In this document: positions 1-6,978 of the stretch, piece after piece
Position numbering within the stretch: the first letter of the stretch is position 1
How the letters are laid out: the number at the start of each line of letters is the position of its first letter
NCBI GenBank assembly: GCA_021772695.1
Contig: JAJFLL010000191.1
Coordinates: 1-12,006, forward strand
Origin: Deltaproteobacteria bacterium
GTDB taxonomy: Bacteria; UBA10199; DSSB01
DNA: 12,006 nucleotides
Direction: 5' to 3'
The notes under the pieces: generated by a model
The model's input: only the letters and a program-made list of their open reading frames with translations
Database searches by the model: none
Told to the model about the DNA's origin: nothing
Made by a program: the position numbers and the translations under genes

Positions 1-137
1 GCCTCTAAAAAAGGATTCATGCCCAAGACTTGAAATTCCGGTTTTATTTCTGCCCCAAGTGAAAACGTCCCCATAAAGCCTCCTGCAATCACTATTACAA
101 GAGTTATGCCAAATGGCGCGTATTGGAAGCCAGACAT
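1..137 (-). CDS. Possible 5' end of a divergent membrane-protein gene (partial)
   Basis: The minus strand is open from a stop near 198-200 to the window edge. An ATG lies at 135-137. Base composition changes there: I count about 44% GC at 75-137 and about 27% at 138-200, which fits a coding boundary. The peptide from this ATG starts MSGFQYAPFG and holds a hydrophobic stretch (ITLVIVIAGGFMG) that could be a membrane segment or signal anchor. There is no clear ribosome binding site for this ATG. A second in-frame ATG at 72-74 is preceded by a perfect AGGAGG (complement of 79-84) at 4 nt spacing and would give a shorter, non-hydrophobic start. I do not recognise the family; about 45 residues are too few. 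It would be transcribed away from the kinase gene. Confidence 0.35.
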   Translation of the reverse strand, partial: MSGFQYAPFGITLVIVIAGGFMGTFSLGAEIKPEFQVLGMNPFLE

Positions 138-476
138 GTAACTTATTGTTTTTAATATAAAAAATTGCCATTCTTTGAATGGGCCTTGTTTGTGAATCTA
201 AATATCAAAGTGTCTAATTTGGTTAAAATTTTTAATAAATCATAAATTTTATAGTAAAATTAAATACTTATAATATAGAAAATAAGCCACTATAATTGGA
301 TGATTCTTTACGGATATGACATAAAATGTCGAAAAATACTCTAAATTGAAAATAATTGACAATTTCTTTTCCCCACCATCCGATGTAAAATATGTGGGAT
401 AATTAGAGTAATAAAAAAAACTTTAATTATTCAAAATAGTTACAAATATTATCCAATTGTCTAAATTGTAACTATC
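138..476. other. AT-rich intergenic spacer upstream of the kinase gene
   Basis: No convincing gene lies in this stretch. It is strikingly AT-rich: I count about 84% A+T at 201-300. It must carry the promoter region of the kinase operon and, if the left-edge gene is real, of that gene too. Visible elements are a perfect TTGACA at 356-361 without a good -10 at normal spacing, a symmetric AATTG-A-CAATT at 354-364, a CAATT/AATTG pair at 454-468, and an all-AT hairpin candidate at 245-261 (7-bp arms, 3-nt loop). In sequence this rich in AT, such elements can arise by chance. Confidence 0.6.
423..452 (+). promoter_or_regulatory. Weak candidate sigma-70-type promoter for the kinase operon
   Basis: TATTAT at 447-452 matches the -10 consensus at five of six positions. 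TTAATT at 423-428, 18 nt upstream, is a poor -35 match. Transcription would begin near 459, leaving a leader of about 25 nt with the GGAGGGG ribosome site at 477-483. The choice rests on position as much as on sequence; the upstream TTGACA at 356-361 is an alternative -35 but lacks a partner. Confidence 0.2.
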
Positions 477-484
477 GGAGGGGC

Positions 485-3442
485 ATGTTGGTTCGGTCGA
501 AAACAACTAAAGACAAGGGTGGCTACCAGGTCATTCGTAAGCTAGGCGCGGGCGGATCTTCTCAGGTCTATTTGGCGACGGACCCTGGGCGGAGTCGTCC
601 CGTTGCCCTAAAAAGCCTTACCTTAGGTCCCAAGACCGATCCCATTTTCTTAGAGGCCCTCAAGAACGAATACTTCACCCTCACTCAATTACATCACCCC
701 CACTTGGCTCGGGTCTACGACCTAAGCATTCTTGATCGAGAACTTTTACTGAGTGAAGAATGGGTGGAAGGGCCCGACCTATTGACCTTTAGTGAATCGG
801 CCAATCTAAATACCTTGCTGAATTTGGTGGTGCAGTTGCTTCGCGGATTGGATTACTTACATCACCGCGGTTACCTGCATCTCGATCTGAAACCCGAAAA
901 TATATTGGTCACGGATCCCGACCACCGAGGCGAACTTTTACTAAAGATCATCGATTTTGGACTGGCAACAAGTCGAGACAAAAGTTCCATAGAAGATTCG
1001 CTATCGGGCACCTTCCCTTACGTAGCCCCGGAAGTTTTGACGGGAATGGCCCCCTCCCCGGCCAGCGATTTATATAGTGTCGCCATGATGCTCTATCGCA
1101 TCTTTACGGGCAAATTCCCATTCGCCTCCCAAGATCCAGCCGAAATCTTTCAAGAACAACTCTATTCCCACCAAACCCAGACCTATCCGTTACACCCGGC
1201 CCTGCCAGAGACTTGGGGTCATTTTCTACTTCAAGTCTTACAAAAAGATCCCAAAAGCAGGCCTCAAAGTGCGCGGGAATTCTTGCAAAGATTAAATGAG
1301 TGTTTGGGTGAAAATTATTCTTTAAAAACCCCGCACACGCCCCTCAGAATCCTAAAGGAAAGCGATTTTCTTTTTTACCCAGAGGCCATAGCCCAATTAA
1401 AAAAGGAGTATTTTTTAGCAACGGATGGCCTGTGGATATTAAAAGGACCAGCGGGTAGTGGAAAAAAATATTTATTAAATAAAATAAAAGAATCTCTTCA
1501 GCTAGCAGGCGCCCACCCTCTTTGGGTGACCACCCCGGAAGAATGGGATCGTTTTAAAGAGAATCCCGAGATTCCCGGAACTCATCTCCTCATGCTGGGT
1601 GATGCTTGGAAGGCGGTCGGGAGCCCTCCCCCCTGGGAAGAGCTCAAACAATGGCCCATGCCGGTTCTGATTACCTGGGATGAGGTTGCACCGCCTACGG
1701 CAAAAGGTACCGTACTTTTACAAAAGTGCGGTGGAAATAATTTTGCCAACTTTTTTTCCAGCGAACTAATAGATTTTCCCGAAAAATGGATTGGTCTACT
1801 CCACAAACAATTTGGAGATTCCTTGGCCGATTTTTCCCACTGGTTGGAAGCCGCCAAGGATTTGCAATGGTTCCATTGGAGCGCTGAAGGATGGGCTTGG
1901 CAAGGTTCAACAGAAATCGATCCTATGGCAGCAACCAAACTCGCTCAGAACCTTTGGGAAACCTGGTGGCAAGGCATTCGAGAAATCTTACACCATAGCA
2001 CCCAAGGTCTAAGTGCCAAGGTGCTGGCAGGGCTAATCAATCTGGAAACCAAACGCCTCAGGCCCTTATTAAAACAATGGGTTCAACAAGGCCGCTTACA
2101 AAGGGAATTCCACCATGAATCATGGCTATACGGACTGAAGGCATCTTCATTTCCGTCGACCCCAATGCCAAAAGACGATTGGGATTGGATTTTGGGCCAA
2201 TTACAAGAGTTGTATCAGCAGGGGCGTTATGGCTTGGCCACCCAGTGGCTCGAGACTCTCCACTCCGAACAAAATGTACCGAGTGAAGTGAAGCTATGGG
2301 GAGCAAGACACCTTGTGGCCTTAGGCAAGGCCGAAGCGGCCCTCAATTCTTTACCGGAGCTTCCACCCCAGCAGCAGGCCCTGCTCGGACTTTATCATGA
2401 AGTGCAGAGTCGGGCCCATCTCCTCTTGGGCAATGCCGATGCCTGCTTGGCTCGCTGCAATGAGGCCATGGTGGCCTTTCAAAAAGCGGAAGATTCTGGT
2501 GGGATCGCGAGAATACACAATCTACGGGCCTTACTGGCCAAGCGAAAAGGACAATGGGTACAAGCTGAGGACCTATTGAACAAAGCTGTCACTGTGGCAT
2601 TACCGGCGCAGGACCCCAACCTAATTGCTTCCCTGTCGATGAATTTGGCCAATTGGCATTTTGACCGTGGTGATTATGCTAAGGCCCAGGAAAATTATCA
2701 GCTGGCCATGAATACTCTAGACTCTGAACGGCACGAACATCTTTGGTCCGTATTGCAACATAATTGGGTCAATTTTTTATTTCATTCAGGAAAATCTCAA
2801 GTGGCTACCAAGGCTTGCTTCGCATGGTTGGACCATGCCCTAAAGCATGCCATGAAAGAAAAACAAGTGGCCGCCCTAAATTACTTAAGTTTATTGGCCG
2901 AACAGGACCAAGCCACTTTAGAACAAGGTCGGTATTTAAATCAGGCCCTATCGTTATTACATTCGGCAAGCGAGATCTCCACTCCCCATTTGTTTCCACA
3001 AACCCTTTTGAACCGAGCCCATTGGCACTTAAGTCGCAATAAATATTTGCCGGCACAGCTTGATGCGGAAGGTGCCTTAGATAGATCCACCCTTATAAGT
3101 CATCAAGCCCTGCAAGCCAGTGCGCATATTCTATTAGGGCGCATCTATCGGCAACGCCGAAAACCCGACCTCAAGATTTCAAAACAGCATCTGGATACAG
3201 CCTATCGATTGATACGTGAGCAACAGCTGCGACAAATTTTATGGGAAATTGAATTTGAAATGGGTGAACTAGCCATCCAACTAAAAGATTTTGCAGGCGC
3301 CCTTTCCCATCTGAATAAATCCGACATGGCATTAGATTTAATTTTAAAAAATATGAACCCCGATTATCGCCGGTATTTTCTTCGAGACCGCAAGAAAGAG
3401 AAAATTCAGGCTGCGATAGCAGGGTTAAGGGAGACTCCATGA
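485..3442 (+). CDS. Serine/threonine protein kinase with degenerate ATPase-like and TPR regions
   Basis: This is a large Hanks-type kinase, predicted cytoplasmic because no membrane segment is visible. The kinase domain spans residues ~14-272: glycine loop GAGGSSQV (21-28), VALK with Lys43, probable helix-C Glu62, catalytic loop HLDLKPEN (Asp134, Asn139), DFG (157-159) and APE (181-183), so activity is expected. HLD replaces HRD, making it a non-RD kinase. Residues ~290-480 resemble a decayed AAA/STAND ATPase: GPAGSGKK at 321-328 has Lys where Ser/Thr is expected, and LLMLGDAW (368-375) is a poor Walker B. Residues ~500-545 could be a winged helix. Residues ~565-960 are helical TPR-like repeats, clearest at 715-742. 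GGAGGGG at 477-483 sits very close to this ATG, and an in-frame TTG follows at 488. The stop overlaps the next start (ATGA), so kinase and activator are translationally coupled. Its substrate is not shown; the partner activator is the obvious candidate. Confidence 0.9.
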   Translation: MLVRSKTTKDKGGYQVIRKLGAGGSSQVYLATDPGRSRPVALKSLTLGPKTDPIFLEALKNEYFTLTQLHHPHLARVYDLSILDRELLLSEEWVEGPDLLTFSESANLNTLLNLVVQLLRGLDYLHHRGYLHLDLKPENILVTDPDHRGELLLKIIDFGLATSRDKSSIEDSLSGTFPYVAPEVLTGMAPSPASDLYSVAMMLYRIFTGKFPFASQDPAEIFQEQLYSHQTQTYPLHPALPETWGHFLLQVLQKDPKSRPQSAREFLQRLNECLGENYSLKTPHTPLRILKESDFLFYPEAIAQLKKEYFLATDGLWILKGPAGSGKKYLLNKIKESLQLAGAHPLWVTTPEEWDRFKENPEIPGTHLLMLGDAWKAVGSPPPWEELKQWPMPVLITWDEVAPPTAKGTVLLQKCGGNNFANFFSSELIDFPEKWIGLLHKQFGDSLADFSHWLEAAKDLQWFHWSAEGWAWQGSTEIDPMAATKLAQNLWETWWQGIREILHHSTQGLSAKVLAGLINLETKRLRPLLKQWVQQGRLQREFHHESWLYGLKASSFPSTPMPKDDWDWILGQLQELYQQGRYGLATQWLETLHSEQNVPSEVKLWGARHLVALGKAEAALNSLPELPPQQQALLGLYHEVQSRAHLLLGNADACLARCNEAMVAFQKAEDSGGIARIHNLRALLAKRKGQWVQAEDLLNKAVTVALPAQDPNLIASLSMNLANWHFDRGDYAKAQENYQLAMNTLDSERHEHLWSVLQHNWVNFLFHSGKSQVATKACFAWLDHALKHAMKEKQVAALNYLSLLAEQDQATLEQGRYLNQALSLLHSASEISTPHLFPQTLLNRAHWHLSRNKYLPAQLDAEGALDRSTLISHQALQASAHILLGRIYRQRRKPDLKISKQHLDTAYRLIREQQLRQILWEIEFEMGELAIQLKDFAGALSHLNKSDMALDLILKNMNPDYRRYFLRDRKKEKIQAAIAGLRETP
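3427..3433 (+). promoter_or_regulatory. Ribosome binding site of the sigma-54 activator gene
   Basis: AAGGGAG lies inside the last codons of the kinase gene, 5 nt before the ATG at 3439. This ATG overlaps the kinase stop as ATGA. Together they fix the start of the activator and indicate coupled translation of the pair. Confidence 0.75.
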
Positions 3443-5190
3443 ATAACCCAGCCACGGCATTAGATCAAAAAACCTATGAAAAGCTTTTTGAAATCTCAAA
3501 ACGCACATTAGCCCAGATGAATTTGGAACGCCTTTTAGATATGGTACTCGATGAGGCCGTAGAACTGTCTAAAGCGGAACGGGGCTTTATCGTTTTGTTG
3601 AAAGATGGCGGTATCGAAGTGCAATCGGCACGAAATATGGATAAAGAAAGCTTAAAGAAGGCCACTGAGAAAATATCCACCACCGTAATTCGAGAAGTCT
3701 CAAAGTCCCAAAAACCTATTCTGACGACAGATGCGGCCTTAGATGATAAATTAAAAAATGCGGCGAGCGTGCATCGTATGAAACTCCGATCGGTATTGGC
3801 GGTTCCGCTTCGAAGCGGTAACGAAGTTCAAGGCGTCATTTACTTGGACAATCGCTTTGCCACAGGTATTTTTCAGCCCGCCCATGCGGAAATTGTAGGT
3901 ACCTTTGCAGATCAAGCCTCTTTGGCCATTTCACACGCCAAACTTTTGCGACAAAACAGGGAGAGGCAACGCCAATTAGAAAAGGGTCAAAAAATCATCG
4001 AGCGACTCAATCGCGCCTTGGAAGAAAAACTCAAGGATCAAGAGGTAGAATTAGAACGGACCAAACTTATGGTCCATGGTCAAGACATGGAAGCACCTCG
4101 CACGGACCGATACCAGGAGATCATCGGCGAGTCGAAGGCCATGAAAGAAGTCTTTCGAACTCTAGACCGTATTATTGAATCGGATGTGACCGTTTATATT
4201 CAAGGCGCCTCTGGTACCGGTAAGGAATTGATCGCCCGGGCGCTTCACACCTACGGACCTCGAAGGGGTAAGATATTTGTTTCAACCAACTGTGCTAGCT
4301 ATAATGACACCTTATTAGAATCCGAACTATTCGGACACGTCAGAGGGGCCTTTACCGGAGCCGAAAAAGATAAAAAGGGCTTATTCGAATACGCCACCGG
4401 AGGCTCCGTTTTCTTGGATGAAGTGGCGGACATGTCTTTGGCCATGCAGGCAAAATTACTACGGGTATTGCAGGAAGGTGAAATTCGCTCCGTCGGTTCC
4501 AGTAAAACCACTAAAGTCGACGTACGGATTATTTCGGCCACCAACAAAGACCTGGGACAAATGGTTAAGGATGGCAAATTCCGAAAAGATCTATTCTACC
4601 GCTTAAATGTAGTGAAAATTAAATTACCTCCGCTAAAAGATCGCCGTACCGATGTTCCCGCGTTGATTAATTTTTTCATGCAAAATAATAAAATGGGCAT
4701 TCCCAAAGAATTTCTTTCGGTAGAACCGGCGGCTATGAAGGTCTTAATGGCTTATGATTGGCCGGGAAATATTCGAGAAATTGAAAATGAAGTGAACCGG
4801 GTTTTGGTTATGGGAAAGGGCGCCTTGACCAAGGACCTACTCTCCGATCACATTCGGGAAAAATTCGAATTTGAAGAAGAAATGCAAAACAACCTAAATC
4901 TTCCGCAACAAGTCTCCCATTTTGAAAAAAAGGTTATCGCACGGGCCCTACAAGAGTCGGAGGGCAACAAGGCCAAGGCCGCAAAAATGCTGGGTATCTC
5001 CCGATTCACCCTGCATCAAAAGATAAAAAATTTAGAAATTGAAGCCGTGAAACGACGGGTTTCCCCGGAGGAAGTCCACCGGGTTCTCGACGAATGCGGG
5101 GGCAACAAGGCCAAGGCGGCCAAAAAATTGGGCATTCAGAGACAAACCCTCTATTACAAGCTAGAACGCTTTAAAGCCAAACAAGGATAA
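3439..5190 (+). CDS. Sigma-54-dependent transcriptional activator, GAF-AAA+-tandem Fis HTH
   Basis: This is a bacterial enhancer-binding protein that uses ATP hydrolysis to open promoters held by sigma-54 RNA polymerase. An N-terminal GAF domain (~25-165) replaces the usual receiver domain and is followed by a charged coiled coil (~170-215). The AAA+ domain (~228-455) is complete: Walker A GASGTGKE (256-263), the sigma-54-contacting GAFTGA loop (303-308), Walker B VFLDE (324-328), the arginine-finger region FRKDLFYRLN (381-390) and WPGNIREIEN (441-450). The C-terminus carries two Fis-type HTH units 46 residues apart, ~496-533 and ~544-578, both containing GNKAKAAK; most family members have one. 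The missing receiver domain suggests control by GAF-bound ligand, by the coupled kinase, or both. The exact target promoters are unknown. Confidence 0.95.
   Translation: MNNPATALDQKTYEKLFEISKRTLAQMNLERLLDMVLDEAVELSKAERGFIVLLKDGGIEVQSARNMDKESLKKATEKISTTVIREVSKSQKPILTTDAALDDKLKNAASVHRMKLRSVLAVPLRSGNEVQGVIYLDNRFATGIFQPAHAEIVGTFADQASLAISHAKLLRQNRERQRQLEKGQKIIERLNRALEEKLKDQEVELERTKLMVHGQDMEAPRTDRYQEIIGESKAMKEVFRTLDRIIESDVTVYIQGASGTGKELIARALHTYGPRRGKIFVSTNCASYNDTLLESELFGHVRGAFTGAEKDKKGLFEYATGGSVFLDEVADMSLAMQAKLLRVLQEGEIRSVGSSKTTKVDVRIISATNKDLGQMVKDGKFRKDLFYRLNVVKIKLPPLKDRRTDVPALINFFMQNNKMGIPKEFLSVEPAAMKVLMAYDWPGNIREIENEVNRVLVMGKGALTKDLLSDHIREKFEFEEEMQNNLNLPQQVSHFEKKVIARALQESEGNKAKAAKMLGISRFTLHQKIKNLEIEAVKRRVSPEEVHRVLDECGGNKAKAAKKLGIQRQTLYYKLERFKAKQG
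4962..5117 (+). repeat. Duplicated Fis-type HTH module (18-nt identical direct repeats)
   Basis: An 18-nt sequence beginning GGGCAACAAGG is identical at 4962-4979 and 5100-5117, exactly 138 nt (46 codons) apart and in the same frame. Protein similarity extends beyond the identical core: GNKAKAAKMLGISRFTLHQK against GNKAKAAKKLGIQRQTLYYK. This indicates an internal duplication of the DNA-binding unit at the end of the activator gene. Confidence 0.8.
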
Positions 5191-5192
5191 AT

Positions 5193-5205
5193 TATAAAGT
5201 TTATA
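5193..5205. repeat. 13-nt AT palindrome after the activator gene
   Basis: TATAAA-G-TTTATA is a perfect palindrome three bases after the activator stop codon. A one-base centre cannot form a stable hairpin loop and no T-run follows, so it does not look like a terminator. It could be a protein-binding site or chance in an AT-rich gap. The remaining spacer to 5276 shows no sigma-54 -24/-12 pair with intact GG and GC. Confidence 0.3.
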
Positions 5206-5276
5206 GGCAATTTTTATGAGAAAATATTCGATAATAGTGACAAGGATGCCGAGCTATCATCCGAGGGGTCGGGCGC

Positions 5277-6107
5277 ATGAAGTCGTTCTATAAATCATTA
5301 CTTAATAACCTATTGATATTACTAGCTATCGCCCTATTGGCGCAATGCACAGGTCTAGATAGCGCCCCTGGGGGAGCACCCGGTGGTCTTCAAGCGGGAC
5401 TTGGGGCCCTCGACGGACCCGGTGCCGGTGGCCTGGGCCAAAACCCCGCAGCACCGGTCAGCCAACCTACCGAAGACGGAATCTTGCGCATCAGGCCCCA
5501 AATCGTCTTGGCTAGGGTAATACTTCCACCACGAAGTGACTTGCCCAATACCGAGGCCCCTACTCACCAGGCCATGGCCAAGGTAGAAAAATCCAACTCC
5601 AGAAATCTAATGGCCCAATGGGATTTTCCTGAATCAGAATATGAAGAGGACCACGAGGATCAAGGCAAGTGGGGTACCGAGGTGGAAATCGGCGATCATG
5701 CTCAGGAGGCCGAACAGGTTCCAGGGGACTTCGTCGATAGTCAGCCTTACGTGTGGGCTCTTCAAGAAGGTAAACCGGGACCAGTTACGCCCTATGTAGC
5801 GGCCAATGATTACGGATTGGCGAATTTGAAATTATACTATACGACTCCCCAAGGTCAGGAATGCGACACCCAATTTCGTTTTTATGCCTGTGATAAGATT
5901 TCGGATCGGGTCTGGTTGGCTCGACCGGTCCATGCGCTTTGTCCGGTGGGGACCTATAGCGAACCTTATATCGTGAATCTTCAGTTGGTTCGCCCCATGA
6001 CCCCAGATGAATTAGGAGGACGAGATTGCCCTCCACCTAAAACCCATGCCATGGAATCGGCTCCCGCTACGGAGCTAGAATTTAAGGCAGATGCTCCTGC
6101 ACCTTGA
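5277..6107 (+). CDS. Putative lipoprotein of unknown function
   Basis: I do not recognise the family. The N-terminus is a clear export signal: Lys residues at 2 and 6, a hydrophobic core (LLILLAIALLA, 12-22), then Cys24 in LLAQC. Gln at -1 of this lipobox is atypical, so cleavage by lipoprotein signal peptidase is likely but not certain. Residues ~29-62 are a Gly/Pro/Ala-rich linker, ~115-150 are strongly acidic, and ~155-251 look globular with four cysteines (196, 205, 222, 251) that could form two disulfides outside the cytoplasm. GAGGGG at 5263-5268 lies 8 nt before the ATG. The gene follows the activator by 86 nt in the same direction, so it may be co-transcribed or a regulatory target; this is inferred from position only. 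Its 3' end overlaps the convergent rpoH end by 26 bp. Confidence 0.75.
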   Translation: MKSFYKSLLNNLLILLAIALLAQCTGLDSAPGGAPGGLQAGLGALDGPGAGGLGQNPAAPVSQPTEDGILRIRPQIVLARVILPPRSDLPNTEAPTHQAMAKVEKSNSRNLMAQWDFPESEYEEDHEDQGKWGTEVEIGDHAQEAEQVPGDFVDSQPYVWALQEGKPGPVTPYVAANDYGLANLKLYYTTPQGQECDTQFRFYACDKISDRVWLARPVHALCPVGTYSEPYIVNLQLVRPMTPDELGGRDCPPPKTHAMESAPATELEFKADAPAP

Positions 6108-6978
6108 GACCCTTTTTTTCAAAAAAGGCTTTTAATTTTTCTTTGATACGTTCTTCCAACTGGCGGGCACGCTCTCGACTGATACCGAATTCGTCGCCAA
6201 GGCTTTGTAAGGTCTTTGGAACCTCGGCAACCAAGCGTTCTTGAAATATAACTTGATCCCGTTCATTCAGATTTTTTGAAAATTCCTGTAATTTCTCCTC
6301 TAGAAAATTCTGAAAATGGGCCTTATCTAAGGTTTCATCGGGAGCTGGGGTGGATTGTGCGAGAAGGTCCATTTGCCTTCGGTCGCCATCGGGAGAAATA
6401 GGTGCGTCGAGCGAAAGATCCGCCTTACTCAGGCGACCTTCCATTTCTTCGACCTCCTCAGGTTTGACATCAAGGGCGGCGGCCAACCTTTGGGCATCGG
6501 CTTGAAATCCAAGTTTCTCTATCCGTTCCTTTTCTTTCATTAGATTGAAAAAGATTCGCCTTTGGGCCTGCGTGGTGCCGATTTTTATCAGGCGAAAATT
6601 ATCGAGGATGTGTTTTAAGATATAACTGCGAATCCACCAGGCAGCATAGCTCCCCAAACGGGTGCCTCGTTCCGGATCGAACTTCTTGACTGCCTTCAAA
6701 AGGCCTAGATTTCCTTCCTGAATCATATCTAAAAGATTACTATAGGCCGCGTGATACTCTCTAGCGATCTTCACTACCAATCGCAGGTGAGACATGACTA
6801 ATTTTTTTACCGATTCCTTGTCGCCCGTTTCTTTATAGTGCCGGGCCAATTCTAATTCCTCACTGGCACTCAAGAAGGGGTATTGAGAAACCTCTTGAAT
6901 ATACCGCCTGAGTGGATCGACGGGCTCTAAGGGAGCTCGGGTCTTCAAAACGGGTAATTTTGATTTTTTATAACTCAA
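6082..6978 (-). CDS. rpoH: RNA polymerase sigma-32-type (heat-shock) sigma factor RpoH
   Basis: This 298-residue sigma-70-family protein lacks region 1.1 and is close to the usual RpoH length (about 285). Region 1.2/2.1 starts near residue 23 (DPLRRYIQEV). Region 2.2 contains DMIQEGNLGLLKAVKKFDPE (84-103), and 2.4 has SYAAWWIRSYILKHI (110-124). The RpoH box is distinctive: TTQAQRRIFFNL (135-146). Region 4.2 (~257-284) has TLQSLGDEFGISRERARQLE. RpoH directs core polymerase to heat-shock genes. The start is TTG, overlapping the tsaE stop as TTGA; a stop five codons upstream rules out an earlier start, and only a weak AAGAG-type site precedes it. Translation therefore probably depends on tsaE. 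The assignment rests mainly on the RpoH box; a paralogous SigB/SigC-like role, as in myxobacteria, is possible. Confidence 0.88.
   Translation of the reverse strand: MSYKKSKLPVLKTRAPLEPVDPLRRYIQEVSQYPFLSASEELELARHYKETGDKESVKKLVMSHLRLVVKIAREYHAAYSNLLDMIQEGNLGLLKAVKKFDPERGTRLGSYAAWWIRSYILKHILDNFRLIKIGTTQAQRRIFFNLMKEKERIEKLGFQADAQRLAAALDVKPEEVEEMEGRLSKADLSLDAPISPDGDRRQMDLLAQSTPAPDETLDKAHFQNFLEEKLQEFSKNLNERDQVIFQERLVAEVPKTLQSLGDEFGISRERARQLEERIKEKLKAFFEKKGLKVQEHLP
6111..6142 (+). terminator. Weak terminator candidate for the lipoprotein gene
   Basis: CCTTTTTT (6111-6118) and AAAAAAGG (6121-6128) form an inverted repeat just after the lipoprotein stop, followed by CTTTTAATTTTT. The stem is almost all A/T and the formal loop is only 2 nt, so it would be weak. 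It lies inside the 3' coding end of rpoH, where the A/T run encodes Phe and Lys codons, so chance is possible. Confidence 0.25.

Noticed and set aside
114..130. Possible sigma-54 promoter (TGGCGCG followed by GC) on the plus strand
   Set aside because: The GG and GC are 14 nt apart instead of 12, and the position falls within a probable gene start far from the kinase gene.
1..137. Resemblance of the edge peptide (LGMNPF) to MlaE-type permeases
   Set aside because: The spacing of conserved positions does not fit, and a stop codon about 20 codons upstream leaves no room for the earlier part of that family.
5205..5220. Sigma-54-like AGGCA...ATGA before the lipoprotein gene
   Set aside because: The GG sits at the right distance from TG, but the near-invariant final C of the -12 GC is A and the leading T is A; too weak to call.
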